From CAYUVH01 sp964448135 (GTDB taxonomy: Bacteria > Verrucomicrobiota > Verrucomicrobiia > Limisphaerales > UBA8199), in assembly GCA_964448135.1 (NCBI GenBank), contig CAYUVH010000003.1, forward strand, positions 1 through 64,000: a stretch of DNA of 64,000 nt. The letters run 5' to 3'. The position numbers were made by a program, and so were the translations under genes. This document shows positions 28,301 to 35,946 of the stretch, one piece after another (the stretch's first letter is position 1; each line of letters starts with the position of its first letter). The notes beneath the pieces are model-generated. The model ran no database searches. It saw only the letters and a program-made list of their open reading frames with translations, and was not told the DNA's origin.

Positions 28301-31047
28301 CGGCACATCGCATCCAGCCCCAGCCACGCCTCGTGCGGCAGCAGCGCGAGCGAATAAAAACACTGCCCCAGCGGCCGGCTCGCGCTGCGCAGGATGCCGC
28401 GTCCCCATGAGAAGCGGGAGGACTCCCCGTTTCGCTTTAACGCATCCATTGCAATCGAAAGCAGGCTCGGTGCGAACAACAAGCCCAGCACCAACAGCGT
28501 CCACGACCCGGCCACATCCGGGAACCGCAGCCACCCGAGCACGAACAGGGCAATCAGCGCTGCGGGAACCAACGAGCGCCGCAGATTGTCGAGAATCTTC
28601 CAGCGGGCCAGGGCATCGATGGGATTGGGAACCGCGCTCGCGTCCGCGCCCGGCACGCGCGCGAACAACCATCTGGCAATCTGCCAGTCCCCGCGCATCC
28701 AGCGATGCCGTCGCCGCGCGTCGGTCAGGTGAAGCGACGGCGAATCTTCAAACAGCGTGACATCGGTCACCAGCGCCGAACGCGCGTAACTGCTTTCCAA
28801 CAGGTCGTGACTCAGGATGCGGTTCTCGGGAAACCGGTTACCCAAGGCTTTCTCGAAGGCGTCCACGTCATAAATGCCCTTGCCGATAAACGAGCCTTCC
28901 TGGAACACGTCCTGATACACGTCGGATACCGCGCGCGTGTAGGGATCAATCCCTGGCTCGCCGGAAAACAGCCGGGCGTAGCGCGATTTGGAGGCGCTCG
29001 GCAGACTGACTGCGACGCGCGGCTGCAGGATGCTGTAGCCATCCACGACCCGGTTGTGGACGGGATCAAGAATGGGTTCGTTCAGCGGATGAGCCATGGT
29101 GCCGACCAATTGCCGCGCGGCGTCGCGGGGCAGCTGGGTGTCCGTGTCGAGCGTGATGACGTAGCGGATGGCGGGCAAGCGTGACAGGTCGCCGGCGATG
29201 ACGGAAAACTTTTCCCGGCCTTTGCCCCGCAGGAGCATGTTCAAATCCGAGAGCTTGCCGCGTTTGCGTTCATATCCCATCCACACTTTCGCCTGGGCGT
29301 TCCACAATCGGGGACGGTGAAACAGATAGAACATGCCGCCCTGTTCGCCCCGGTATTTGTGATTCAAACTCTCGATGCCTTCCCGCGCCAGGCGCACCAG
29401 CGCTTCGTCGGTCGGCAGCGTTTCGGCATTGGCATCGGGAAAATCCGTCAGCAAAGCGAAGCAGGCGTTGGGATCGCGATTGGCGAGATAACGGACTTCA
29501 ATTCCTTCGAGCAGGTCCTCGACGCCATGCGCGGTGGCGAGCATCGTCGGCACCACCACCATCACGCTGTGATCGCGCGCGATCCCCTGCGAGTAATCGA
29601 GCCGCGGCAGCAAGCGCGGCCGGATCAGGTGCGTCGCCGCCCAGTTGACCAGCCCCACCGCCAACTGGCTGCCGCACACCAACGCCACCACGCCGGCGGC
29701 GCACAGCGCCCAAACCGGTGCCTCGGTGGCGAGCCCGAGCCCGACGAACGCGGCCGTTACCGTCAGCGTGATGAATGCGATGCTGCCCAAAAAGCACAGG
29801 AGCGGCCGGCGGCGTGGCAAGGTGGAAAGCGCGGGCAGATGCAGGCCGGCGCTCTTTTTGAAATCGTCCAGGCCGCGCCCGTAGAGGTAGTAGCCCACGT
29901 GGCTGCGCCGTTTCTCGGCGTGGTTGCGCGCGCGGAACGCCATGTTCACCGCCTCGGTGGCGATGGCGCTCTCGGTCTTTTTGCTTTTTTTGGCGATTTC
30001 CTCCACCGAATGCCGGTAGGCATCGCGCGTCGCGAAATCCATCCGGCTGTAAACGCCGGCGGGGTCCGTGCGCAGAATGCCTTCCACCGCGCTCAGGGAT
30101 TCCACAAACTCGCGCCAATCCATCGCGTCCAGAAAACGCAGGCTCGTGATGCAATTGCCGACGGAGACCTGTTGCGTGGCCTGGTCCTGGCTTTCGCTTT
30201 GAACGAGTTGCGCAATCGTCGTGCCCCGCGCGGCGACCTGGTCCTCCAGCCAGTTGAGCGCCAGTTTCACCGAGGTGGAGGTCCCTTGCACCCGCCGCCA
30301 GAATTCCGTGACGAACGCCTGCGTCAACTCCACCCGTGACTTGGCCAGCTCGCCGACCACGATCACCAGTTCGGACGGGTCCGTTTCGACGGTCTTGAGC
30401 ATGCGGTCCGCCCATTCGTCCGCCAGATCGCGTTCTTCCCGCGCGATATTCAACTGGGCCGCGACGCGGCGCAGATTTTCGATCAGGGCCAGCCGCAGCA
30501 TGATGGGAACGGCCCATAGTTCGCCGAGCAGGAGCGGAGTGGCTTCCTGATAGGCCGCGATGAAACTCGTCAGGTGGCTTGCGTCCAGGTGGGCATCCAC
30601 ATGCGAGATCAATTCCAGCGCGAGCTGATACACGCGCGTCACGCCCTGCGGAGCGCAGGTGAGGCAGGGGAGCTCACGGTTGAACTGCCGCGGCAGGTGG
30701 CGCCGTGCCATGCGAATCTGCTGCTCGATGAGGTAAAAATTATCCAGCAGCCATTCCGCCGCCGGCGTGATGCCCCGGATTTTGTCCGCGCGGAGGGTTT
30801 GGCGGTTGTATTCGCGCAGGCATTGTTCGTTGGATTTGAGCCGGGCGAGCAATGGATTGTGCCCGCTGCCAACGGTGACGCGATGGGATTGCGCCAGCGC
30901 GCGCGCGTGCTGTTGGAGCAGTTCGATGCTGAAGAGTTCACTGCGCAGCGGTGGCTCAGCCGCGGTCCTCGGATTCGCCCGGGCGTACTGAAAAAGCGCC
31001 GTCGCCCTGACCAGTCCGGCCAGAGCTTTGTTTCTTAAAGCCTGCAT
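22318..31047 (-). CDS. ndvB: Cyclic beta-1,2-glucan synthase (NdvB/Cgs)
   Basis: Giant inner-membrane enzyme, about 2,909 aa, near the usual 2,800-2,900. In order: helical N-terminal region (to about 400); first membrane segments (LLCFLGSIAFITLTVTAAF, about 410-470); family 84 glycosyltransferase with VITLDTDTQLPRDAARQLVG, GIYDVDAF and RRRHRWMRGDWQ; further spans (LLVLGLLFAPSLLSIAMD onwards); then the two-part GH94-like phosphorylase region, carbohydrate-binding and (alpha/alpha)6 domains with CGDWNDGMN and the final GGWSWYTGSAGWLYR. It primes, elongates and cyclises beta-1,2-glucan; the C-terminal phosphorylase trims the chain. Products are periplasmic osmoprotectants. I start at ATG 31047 because an upstream start (31122) would place a 13-bp terminator-like hairpin inside the gene. 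Complete and uninterrupted. Confidence 0.95.
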   Translation of the reverse strand: MQALRNKALAGLVRATALFQYARANPRTAAEPPLRSELFSIELLQQHARALAQSHRVTVGSGHNPLLARLKSNEQCLREYNRQTLRADKIRGITPAAEWLLDNFYLIEQQIRMARRHLPRQFNRELPCLTCAPQGVTRVYQLALELISHVDAHLDASHLTSFIAAYQEATPLLLGELWAVPIMLRLALIENLRRVAAQLNIAREERDLADEWADRMLKTVETDPSELVIVVGELAKSRVELTQAFVTEFWRRVQGTSTSVKLALNWLEDQVAARGTTIAQLVQSESQDQATQQVSVGNCITSLRFLDAMDWREFVESLSAVEGILRTDPAGVYSRMDFATRDAYRHSVEEIAKKSKKTESAIATEAVNMAFRARNHAEKRRSHVGYYLYGRGLDDFKKSAGLHLPALSTLPRRRPLLCFLGSIAFITLTVTAAFVGLGLATEAPVWALCAAGVVALVCGSQLAVGLVNWAATHLIRPRLLPRLDYSQGIARDHSVMVVVPTMLATAHGVEDLLEGIEVRYLANRDPNACFALLTDFPDANAETLPTDEALVRLAREGIESLNHKYRGEQGGMFYLFHRPRLWNAQAKVWMGYERKRGKLSDLNMLLRGKGREKFSVIAGDLSRLPAIRYVITLDTDTQLPRDAARQLVGTMAHPLNEPILDPVHNRVVDGYSILQPRVAVSLPSASKSRYARLFSGEPGIDPYTRAVSDVYQDVFQEGSFIGKGIYDVDAFEKALGNRFPENRILSHDLLESSYARSALVTDVTLFEDSPSLHLTDARRRHRWMRGDWQIARWLFARVPGADASAVPNPIDALARWKILDNLRRSLVPAALIALFVLGWLRFPDVAGSWTLLVLGLLFAPSLLSIAMDALKRNGESSRFSWGRGILRSASRPLGQCFYSLALLPHEAWLGLDAMCRTLLRLFFRKHKLLEWQTASETERSSRGSLLAHWVVMDIAPAFAAGLLIAVFMLNRAALPLVLPFALLWAGSPLIAWWVSRPIEHRVEKLSREQTRFARLMARKTWRFFETFIGPEDNWLPPDNFQEYPRPIIATRTSPTNIGMGLLSTLAAWDFGYLTLPQLSERLASSLRTMDRLEKYQGHYYNWYDTRTLQVLQPPYLSTVDNGNLASTLLTLRTGLLELADNPMPAPAMFSGLRDTLAGLKDFCQETHSANGKALLQRIDEFDVRLTGTPETLPAAMALLKATEEFLNGLPPRLSVDDDEEYRWWQQACLKLCRDHHDSLLAAYPWIKLPASSNWQAETQKLREHGLDDLWARLSAFPSRRQIETTLAYLPPADKDAGENKFLADLKAALREALGKAQERSRLLEALAARCDDNAMMDFSLLYVPSRKLFSIGYNVATHKLDPSYYDLLASESRLASYVAIALGQVPQAHWFALGRLLAGVNGHDALVSWSGSMFEYLMPQLVMPSYEGTLLDTSARAAVECQIEYAEQLGIPWGISESGYNLTDAQSNYQYRAFGVPGLGLKRGLGEDVVVAPYASAMSLAVAPRAACLNLEKLRQMGAQGRYGFYEALDFTVSRLPRGKSFALVQSYMVHHQSMAFLAMAQCLLDQPMQRRFLQNPFFKAAEVLLHERVPRHGAGLQVQELDTERAHEAVEPGETPFRVFSTPNTTNPEVHLLSNGRYHVMVTNAGGGYSLWNNVALTRWREDATRDCWGTFIYLRDRASSKYWSTAYQPVLRAASSYEAIFSQGRAEFRQRMEELDVHTEIAVSPEEDVEVRRVIITNHSSEERLIELTSFAEVVLNSAAADQAHPAFTKLFVQTEILRDKSAIICSRRPRTHTEQPPWMFQLMLVLSPEEGTASFETDRARFIGRGRDASAPLAMEEDGTLSDSSGSVLDPAVAIRRTVRIGAKETARAVLIMGAAPTRDAVIHLIDRYQDYLIAERGFELAWTHGLVTLRHLNATEPQAQLFGRLASALLFSQRQRRGAQNLLMQNRRGQRNLWSFGISGDLPIVLVRSTSAERLDFIREILQAHAYWRLKGLAADLVIVNDDESSYRQSMHDQIMTLIASGIEAQMLDKPGGIFVRRADQLSPEDHLLLQAAARMVFTDENGSLAEQMQRRERLLPVPPPLAPERPRRALQSPTAPAPRQLAFENGWGGFSENGHEYIITVHAGNPTPAPWANVIANPEFGTLISESGGAYTWSENCHEFRLTPWNNDPVTGLQGEAFYIRDELTGHSWSPTPWPQRGATPYVCRHGFGYSVFEHEEDGIVSELWVYVAADAPVKFARLILRNKSARRRYLTATGYWEWVLGELQQRSAMHVVTELDASTGAVLARNAYNTDFERRVVFAAASEPLMSFTCDRTEFIGRNGSPANPAGLGRQRLSGRVGAGLDPCTALQVNIELNPEEEREVIFKCGAAKDEEKARVLLKNYRHADSCRDAIYMVRALWNDVVGAVQVETPDPALNFLANGWLIYQTLSARIWARTGFYQSGGAFGFRDQLQDTMALIHSRPAILREHLLRAAAHQFREGDVQHWWHPPHDRGVRTQFSDDFLWLPYATSRYVEALGDTGVLDEKIAFLEGRLLKPDEESYYDAPRRSDERGTLYEHCLRAIRRGLRFGRHGLPLMGCGDWNDGMNLVGQHGQGESVWLAFFLWDVLHHFAPVARRRGDQDFADLCEAQASELRKNIEAHAWDGHWYRRAYFDNGEPLGSASNSECQIDSLPQSWSVLTGMHDPERSREGMRAVYEKLVRRDAHLIQLLTPPFDRSSLEPGYIKGYVPGVRENGGQYTHGAIWTVMAFAQMGETKRAWELFDLINPIRHSQTTQAAQRYKLEPYVVAADVYSMPPHVGRGGWSWYTGSAGWLYRLITETLLGLVLEVDRLRFEPRVRNDWKTFQINYRYRETQYQITLSSPLGIWTGPYKVELDGQMLPEQWLPLQDDHAKHKVRVIFGSVSQG

Positions 31048-31071
31048 GTAATTGTCGAGTTCCGTAAGGGT

Positions 31072-31099
31072 CCGGAGGGGCCGCAAGCGGCCCCTCCGG
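31072..31099 (-). terminator. Strong hairpin between the BON lipoprotein gene and ndvB
   Basis: Perfect 13-bp inverted repeat CCGGAGGGGCCGC (31072-31084 with 31087-31099) around AA. There is no T-run on the minus side, so it may attenuate rather than fully stop transcription into ndvB. Confidence 0.6.
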
Positions 31100-31152
31100 T
31101 TTCCCGAAGACTGCTTCTGCACAAATCAGGTCCGCCGGTTGGCCACCGGCCG

Positions 31153-31491
31153 CTACCGGACGACGGCGATGCGATTGTCCACTTCCTTCACGCCGGCCAC
31201 ATGGCGGGCGATCTTGGTGGCGTCGGCGCGGAGGCCGGAGGTGGGCACCACGCCCGTCAGCCGGACCGAGCCATACAGGCATTCCACACTGACCTGGTTG
31301 TAGCGGAATTGCGTGCTGGAGAGCGCGCTGCGGACGCGCATGGCCACGTCGCGGTCGTCGTAGGCGACCTGCGGAGGCGGCGGGTGGTGATGATGATGCT
31401 CGCTCGCGCAACCGACCATACCGACACACAGCGCTGCGGTGCCCATGGAAAGGGAGAGCAGGAGGATTAGACCTGTGAGTTTCGATTTCAT
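31153..31491 (-). CDS. BON-domain lipoprotein with His-rich linker
   Basis: 112 aa from ATG 31491. The signal peptide ends in the lipobox MVGC. A linker with five consecutive His and four Pro follows, possibly metal-binding, then one BON domain: DDRDVAMRVRSALSST, NQVSVECLYGSVRLTGVV, ATKIARHVAGVKEVDNRI. Envelope stress role as for other OsmY-type proteins. The 106-bp interval to ndvB contains a strong hairpin. A sigma-54-type promoter and two palindromes lie upstream. Confidence 0.88.
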   Translation of the reverse strand: MKSKLTGLILLLSLSMGTAALCVGMVGCASEHHHHHPPPPQVAYDDRDVAMRVRSALSSTQFRYNQVSVECLYGSVRLTGVVPTSGLRADATKIARHVAGVKEVDNRIAVVR

Positions 31492-31583
31492 AGCGTTGGT
31501 TCCCAAGTTCCCCGCGATTCCTTCCGGCCCGCTCCGAAGCTCGCATTCCTGATCATCGACAAGGAACTGACTATCTGAAGTTT

Positions 31584-31696
31584 AGCCAGCAACATGCCAA
31601 GGGGTTTATTGGTGAATTGGGCGGGATTCGGTGAAATGGCGGAGCGGATTGCAGATCGCAATTGCCGAATGCACGATGAAAACCGTGCAGATTGCA
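31584..31696 (-). promoter_or_regulatory. Candidate sigma-54 promoter (31584-31599) with upstream palindromes
   Basis: Minus strand TTGGCAT-N5-TGGCT with the correct GG/GC spacing. TGCAGATTGCA at 31686-31696 is a perfect TGCA-N3-TGCA and TGCAGATCGCA at 31650-31660 has one mismatch, at 87 and 51 bp from the -24 box. The spacing departs from the 78/109 pattern, so this is the weaker end of the set. Confidence 0.4.
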
Positions 31697-31715
31697 TCGC
31701 GCGCCGAAGGAATTC

Positions 31716-33275
31716 CTACGAATGGAAGCGGAAAACGAGGATCTTTCGGAGCCAGGCCGTGGGAATGGCCGGGCGGAAGCCGCGCGGGATGATGACGGAG
31801 TCGTTGTCGCCCTTGAGTCGGTCGGCAAGAGCGTTGAGGATGACGTTGGGCGTGCGGTCGGATTGCAGGGATTCGGACCACTCGGCGAAGGTGGGCAGCA
31901 GGGAATCGATCGGCAAGCAACCCGCGTAATGCCCCGCCGCCTTCTGGCCGGCCATTACCTCGCGGATGTCGGAGGCGTGGGATTCGCCATCGCAGCCGGG
32001 CGCGACCGAGAGGTGATACCATTCGACGCCGAGGTCTCCCAGGATGCGGAGCATTTCCTGGTCGCGGCCTTTGGGATCGCCGAGGGTGCCGCATACGATC
32101 GCATCGGCGCCGGTGTCCACGGAAATCACCAGGTCGAATTGATGGCGGTCTTGCAACCCGCGGATGAATTCGGCTTTGGCAGCGGAAGTCGTCGGCAGGC
32201 GAAAAACCAAGGGGCAACCGTCGTCGCCGCGCGGCATGCTCTGATCGATCCAGGTGCGGCCGTGTTCGCCAGATTTTTCGCGGTCGAGCTCGATGCGCTG
32301 CGGGGGCACGCGGAACACATGGGGCGTGACGGCTTCGAGCGTAAGTTCCACATGGCGCTTGGTGTTCGCGTAGATGAGGAGGGCGGGTTGGTGGGGCCGC
32401 AACGACTGCGCCAGCGCGTACGCCGAAATGATATCACACCCGCCGCCGGTCCCCACGACGAGGATGCGCCGGCCGGCAAGATTGGGAAAACTAAACGTCT
32501 GGTTCAGGAAGGCGTCCCGCGCGGCCGGTGCGGGCCAATGCCTGTGGCTCGCTTGGGCCACGGCTTCGGTGTGGCCTCCAGCTCGGGCGGTGGCTTGCAG
32601 CAGTTCGTTCAGGCGGGCGGGATTGAGTTCGGTGAAAGAGCGGCTGATGCTGCTCGCGACGAGGAAGCAGTTGGCCAGGCCGAGGTAGTCGGTGACGTTT
32701 TCCGGCGTTATCCCGCTCGCGATCGCGAGCGGATAATCACCGAGTCCGCCGCGCAACGCGGCGATTTTTTTTGGCGAAGCGGACTGGCCGGTGCCGGGGC
32801 CGCTGGTGGTAACCACGTCCATGTAATGGGTGGCGGTGGCGGCGGCGGTCGCGAGATCGGTGACCTCCCGCTGATACTTGAACGCCACCCCGCCAAAATA
32901 CAATCCATGCCAGCCGCTTCGTTCACGCGCGGCCGCGATGCGTTCGGCGGCGGGTTGGCCGGCCTGTTGCTCGTCCACTTCCGCGTTGTCCACCCAGATG
33001 CCGCCGACATTTCCGTCCACGCGCTCGAATACTTGTTCCGGTTCGAGGTCGAGGCAATTGACGCCGAGCCAGAGTTTGGGAAACCGGGAGCGCACGTGAC
33101 TGGCAAGCGCGAGCAGCACGCGCCAGTTGATGGTGTGATTGACGAGGAACACGCCAGCGCAGCCGGCTTGCGCGACAATCTCGACGTTCCGATACACCTG
33201 GTCCGCCGACTCCGCATGGATGACGGGGAGCACGACGGCCTGCTGGGTTCCAAAACAGCTATGAAAAGCGTGCAT
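31716..33275 (-). CDS. BtpA-like TIM barrel fused to a DUF1152 domain
   Basis: 519 aa with two parts. Residues 1-235 look like a BtpA/phosphate-binding TIM barrel: VLPVIHAESADQVYRNVEIV, AGVFLVNHTINW, WLGVNCLDLEPEQVF, GLYFGGVAFKYQ, DVVTTSGPGTGQ, LAIASGITPENV. Residues 265-519 match DUF1152: RRILVVGTGGGCDIISAYALAQ (glycine-rich phosphate loop), FDLVISVDTGADAIVCGTLGDPKGRDQEML, LSVAPGCDGESH, RGFRPAIPTAW. Neither half has an established reaction in this combination. The fusion reads without interruption and codon use fits the neighbours, so it is probably real. The downstream edge meets the palindromes upstream of the BON gene. Confidence 0.7.
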   Translation of the reverse strand: MHAFHSCFGTQQAVVLPVIHAESADQVYRNVEIVAQAGCAGVFLVNHTINWRVLLALASHVRSRFPKLWLGVNCLDLEPEQVFERVDGNVGGIWVDNAEVDEQQAGQPAAERIAAARERSGWHGLYFGGVAFKYQREVTDLATAAATATHYMDVVTTSGPGTGQSASPKKIAALRGGLGDYPLAIASGITPENVTDYLGLANCFLVASSISRSFTELNPARLNELLQATARAGGHTEAVAQASHRHWPAPAARDAFLNQTFSFPNLAGRRILVVGTGGGCDIISAYALAQSLRPHQPALLIYANTKRHVELTLEAVTPHVFRVPPQRIELDREKSGEHGRTWIDQSMPRGDDGCPLVFRLPTTSAAKAEFIRGLQDRHQFDLVISVDTGADAIVCGTLGDPKGRDQEMLRILGDLGVEWYHLSVAPGCDGESHASDIREVMAGQKAAGHYAGCLPIDSLLPTFAEWSESLQSDRTPNVILNALADRLKGDNDSVIIPRGFRPAIPTAWLRKILVFRFHS

Positions 33276-33620
33276 GCGCTCGTGGCATCACGCGGCTAAA
33301 AATGCGTGATGACGCCGGTTGATTAGCTTTTGCTCCTGCGCTCTTCGACTCCGAAGAGCGTAAACCAACCACGCTGGCGCGACCGCGTCAGCCGGAAATA
33401 GTGGGTTTACGACCGCAGTGTGCGCCGGGCGGGGATTGGCGTCAACTGCGGGAAAGGGCAGGTTGAACTGGCAGGGGTTATTGCAAAATGCATGAGTCAT
33501 CTTCGTGCGTGTGCAAAAGGCATTTGGGCGTAATTCCGAATTCCTACTGATTATTAAGAAAAACGCAAGTTCCGTCCCGGCAGCCGCGTGGCACTTTCAG
33601 TGCTTGGGAGAAATGAGTTC
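33276..33620. other. Intergenic region with regulatory sites
   Basis: No gene seen. A 9-bp hairpin (CGCTCTTCG / CGAAGAGCG, 33339-33360) of unknown role lies near the BtpA-like gene start; the promoter and palindromes near 33482-33604 are listed separately. Confidence 0.5.
33482..33604 (+). promoter_or_regulatory. Sigma-54 promoter (33589-33604) with paired palindromes
   Basis: TGGCAC-N5-GTGCT: the -24 half is a perfect consensus and -12 has one mismatch. TGCAAAATGCA (33482-33492, perfect) and TGCAAAAGGCA (33512-33522, one mismatch) are 30 bp apart and end 97 and 67 bp upstream, the same spacing as at 8191. Confidence 0.72.
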
Positions 33621-33731
33621 ATGGAATCCACGCCAGGAAATAAACCCGAAGCTGCGGCCGCCCAGAGCCCGTTTGCGGGACTTCATGTCTGTGGGAACCC
33701 CCTCGAATACTTGTGCCAGCCTCAAAGCTAA
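33621..33731 (+). CDS. Possible 36-residue peptide
   Basis: Short frame MESTPGNKPEAAAAQSPF to LEYLCQPQS with GGGAG 10 nt upstream. It starts about 17 bp after the sigma-54 -12 box, so it may be only the leader of the next gene. Included because it sits exactly between promoter and gene; no homology recognised. Confidence 0.3.
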   Translation: MESTPGNKPEAAAAQSPFAGLHVCGNPLEYLCQPQS

Positions 33732-33748
33732 CCCCCCGTAATGTGGAT

Positions 33749-34093
33749 ATGAAAACCGCGATTGCCTTGCTTGAAATGGGCGAGCCGAAGCCCGCCAGTG
33801 ACTTGATGGACACCCTGCTTCCGTCGCCGCACGCCGACTTGTTTGACGACGCCACCCTGGCACAGCCAGGCGTGCCGATCCTGGAGCTGAGCGAACCGCT
33901 CGAGCCCGCGGCGTTTGCGCAGGTGCTGGGCGAGTTGCCGGGGGGAGAGGATTTTTTGAGCATGCCGCTGCCGGAGCCGACGCTGCCCCAGGCCGAAAGG
34001 CCCGGCCCGGCGCGGATGATGCCGATGGGAAGAATTAATTGGGCGCAGTTGCAGGGTTTGGAACCCTACCCGGATTCGCCCTTGCACGAATAA
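33749..34093 (+). CDS. Small acidic protein of unknown function
   Basis: 114 aa starting MKTAIALLEMGEPKPASDLMD. Acidic and Pro/Leu-rich, without signal peptide or membrane segment: TLLPSPHADLFDDATLAQPG, ILELSEPLEPAAFAQVLGELPGGEDF, PEPTLPQAERPGP, MGRINWAQLQGLEPYPD. No family recognised. It is supported as a gene by plain codon use and by lying directly behind a good sigma-54 promoter with paired palindromes. A long frame on the opposite strand covers the same DNA but has neither promoter nor protein-like composition. Confidence 0.5.
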   Translation: MKTAIALLEMGEPKPASDLMDTLLPSPHADLFDDATLAQPGVPILELSEPLEPAAFAQVLGELPGGEDFLSMPLPEPTLPQAERPGPARMMPMGRINWAQLQGLEPYPDSPLHE

Positions 34094-34100
34094 CCTTCGC

Positions 34101-34376
34101 ATGAGCCTGAATCGACGCAAAGGAAGCTCGAGCGGCTGGAGCCAGTCGTTGTTTCCGTTCATGAACGGCGCCAGCGGCCCTGGCCGAAACCATGGGTTTT
34201 CGCCCGGTCCCAAGCTGCAGTTCTCCTGGATGTGGAAGCGGACGACCGCCAACCGCCAGCCGAATTGCCGGCTGAACAACCGGTCCACCCCGAAACGAAC
34301 CGTGGTGCGAATCGGCATCCGCTGCCTCCAGGGGCTCTGGCTGCCCCCGCGGTATCCATTCTTTGGTGCGTCCTGA
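34101..34376 (+). CDS. Possible small basic protein
   Basis: 91 residues, 7 bp after the preceding stop. Arg/Asn/Ser-rich (RKGSSSGWSQSLFPFMNG, GRNHGFSPGPKLQFSWMWKR). No motif. Retained only because of its close spacing to 33749-34093; could be spurious. Confidence 0.25.
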   Translation: MSLNRRKGSSSGWSQSLFPFMNGASGPGRNHGFSPGPKLQFSWMWKRTTANRQPNCRLNNRSTPKRTVVRIGIRCLQGLWLPPRYPFFGAS

Positions 34377-34505
34377 CTGGCCGTTAGTAATCGAAGATCT
34401 AGTCTTCCGCTCCACCCGCATCCGCCGGCTGCCTCCCCGGGCAGGCGGATTTTTTTAGTCCGGAGGGGCGGGAGGCGCTGGATACACCCCCATACCCAAA
34501 AACCC

Positions 34506-34586
34506 GGTAACACGGTAACAAACCCCATAAACATTGGCTGAAAGTGACGTAAACCCGGTAACAAACCCGGTAACAGCCTGGTAACA
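34506..34586. repeat. Iteron-like GGTAACA motif cluster, copy 2
   Basis: GGTAACA occurs at 34506, 34514, 34557, 34569 and 34580 (start positions), usually as CCGGTAACA or ACGGTAACA, with CATAAACATTGG at 34526-34537. The motif is the reverse complement of the GTGTTACC-like units around 4769-4851. Confidence 0.65.
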
Positions 34587-34699
34587 CGGTGCGCCAGTTT
34601 CTGGAAGAATCAAAGGGGGCGTATGAAAAGTGGGGATACGCCACGGGCCCGGGGGGAAGAGCTCGCGATTTCAAAATAAGAAAGGTTGTACCTTTCGCG

Positions 34700-34875
34700 G
34701 CTTTAGGCGTCTTTAGGTGTTTTTCCGAGGGTTCTGACTGTACCTTGAGCGTCCCATTGGTGACTTTTCGTGTCCTTTGGCGTCCTTTGCCGCGGGTTTG
34801 CTTCAAAAAAAGCGACAGTGGCAATAGCGGGCAATAGGTGGCATTAGCTGGCTTTTGGCTGGCAATAGGTGGCGA
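34700..34875. repeat. Dispersed intergenic repeat, copy B
   Basis: TTTAGGTGTTTTT, TTTGGCGTCC, then GGCAATAGGTGGCATTAGC from 34830 and GGCAATAGGTGGC from 34861. Same module order and 31-bp spacing as copy A (20995-21175). It lies 660 bp before the terminase fragment. Confidence 0.75.
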
Positions 34876-35537
34876 AGGCTGAGGGTTTCCCGCCTTCGTC
34901 AGGGCTTCCGCCTACGTCTGACTACGGCGAGACAAGTCGGCGTGGCAACATGGCGCGGTGAGGCGTTAAAAGGCGTTATGAGGGTTAACCTTTGAACGAT
35001 ACAAATGTCGGCCGTGGCTCCAGCGCCCGCGGCGGGGACGGATTGGGTCGCAACTGTGTGAGTGTTCGGGCCGAACCGGGAGCGTTCGCTTGAGCACTGT
35101 GCTCCGGCGCATGGGTGTGGACATGTCCGCCAGTCGGGATGCCCGGCTCCAGGGCAGGGTCCGAGCCGGAGGGGCAGGACGCCTGCCGCCACAGCACGAC
35201 GCGATGATTCAAATGTCAAAGAACAACTTGTGCTTGATGCGGGTGCCCACGAAACCGGGAACCATTTCCTCCTACCGACCGATATTTTGCACAGCACTAC
35301 AGGAGTGTCAAGCGGCCCCCGCACGAGAAGGCCTGGCCGTCCTCCCGGCCCCCATATAAGCAAAGAAGTGAGAGGAAATTGCCGGAAAAAGTGAGCGGCG
35401 GATAGGGCTGGGTGGACTGATGAATCTGGCCACACAGGGAAACATGGAGATCCGACCGCTTTCCGGCAATCAAGGCGATGGTGGCACGCCACAAAGTGGC
35501 GGTTGAGGGTTCTTGGTTGAGGGTTGAGGGTCGGAAG

Positions 35538-35936
35538 ATGAGGCCGCTGGAGCTGGGGGATTTGAAGCGGTTTGTGGCGGGGGCGGATGTGTTTTCGCGG
35601 CAGAGCGATGGGTCAACGGTGGCTTCGCAGTATGCGAAGCTCGGGATTTCGTTGCGGTGCGCGAATACGGATCGGGTGAATGGATGGGCGGAGATTCTGA
35701 GTCGGCTCGGGGATCCGGGTGGCGGCGTTGCGCCACGCCTGTTTATTCACGAGCGGTGTGCGCGGCTGGTGGAGTGTCTGCCCGCGCTGCAACATGATCC
35801 GAATCGGCCGGAGGATGTGCTGAAGGTGGATGCCGATGAGGATGGCGTTGGCGGGGATGATGCGGCCGATTGCCTGCGGTATTTGGTGGCGACGAAGTCG
35901 CGGGTGGTGACGCAGAGGAAACTGCGGGGGCTGTGA
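35538..35936 (+). pseudogene. Phage terminase large subunit, C-terminal fragment
   Basis: 132-residue remnant of a prophage packaging enzyme. It matches only the nuclease/C-terminal part of TerL: FSRQSDGSTVASQYAKLGI, NGWAEILSRLGDP, RLFIHERCARLVECLPALQHDPNRPED, and the metal-site-like end VDADEDGVGGDDAADCLRYLVAT. The ATPase half (about 300 residues) is missing and no frame upstream continues it, so the gene is broken. A portal fragment follows about 4 kb later. In intact phages terminase and portal are adjacent, so the interval has been invaded or rearranged. Confidence 0.75.
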
Positions 35937-35946
35937 GACAGGGCTG

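Larger units (their letters stand above)
34377..35537. other. 1.16-kb gene-free region, accessory border
   Basis: Non-coding in all frames as far as I can judge. It contains the GGTAACA cluster (34506-34586), dispersed repeat copy B (34700-34875), a GC-rich stretch with GGTCCGAGCCGGA (35158-35170) related to repeats at 36822 and 37383, and TTGAGGGTT runs (35505-35530) just before the terminase fragment. Confidence 0.6.

Noticed and set aside
35062..35394. Open frames on both strands before the terminase fragment
   Set aside because: No start signal or domain, and the region carries decayed REP-like GCAGGACGCCTGC sequence.
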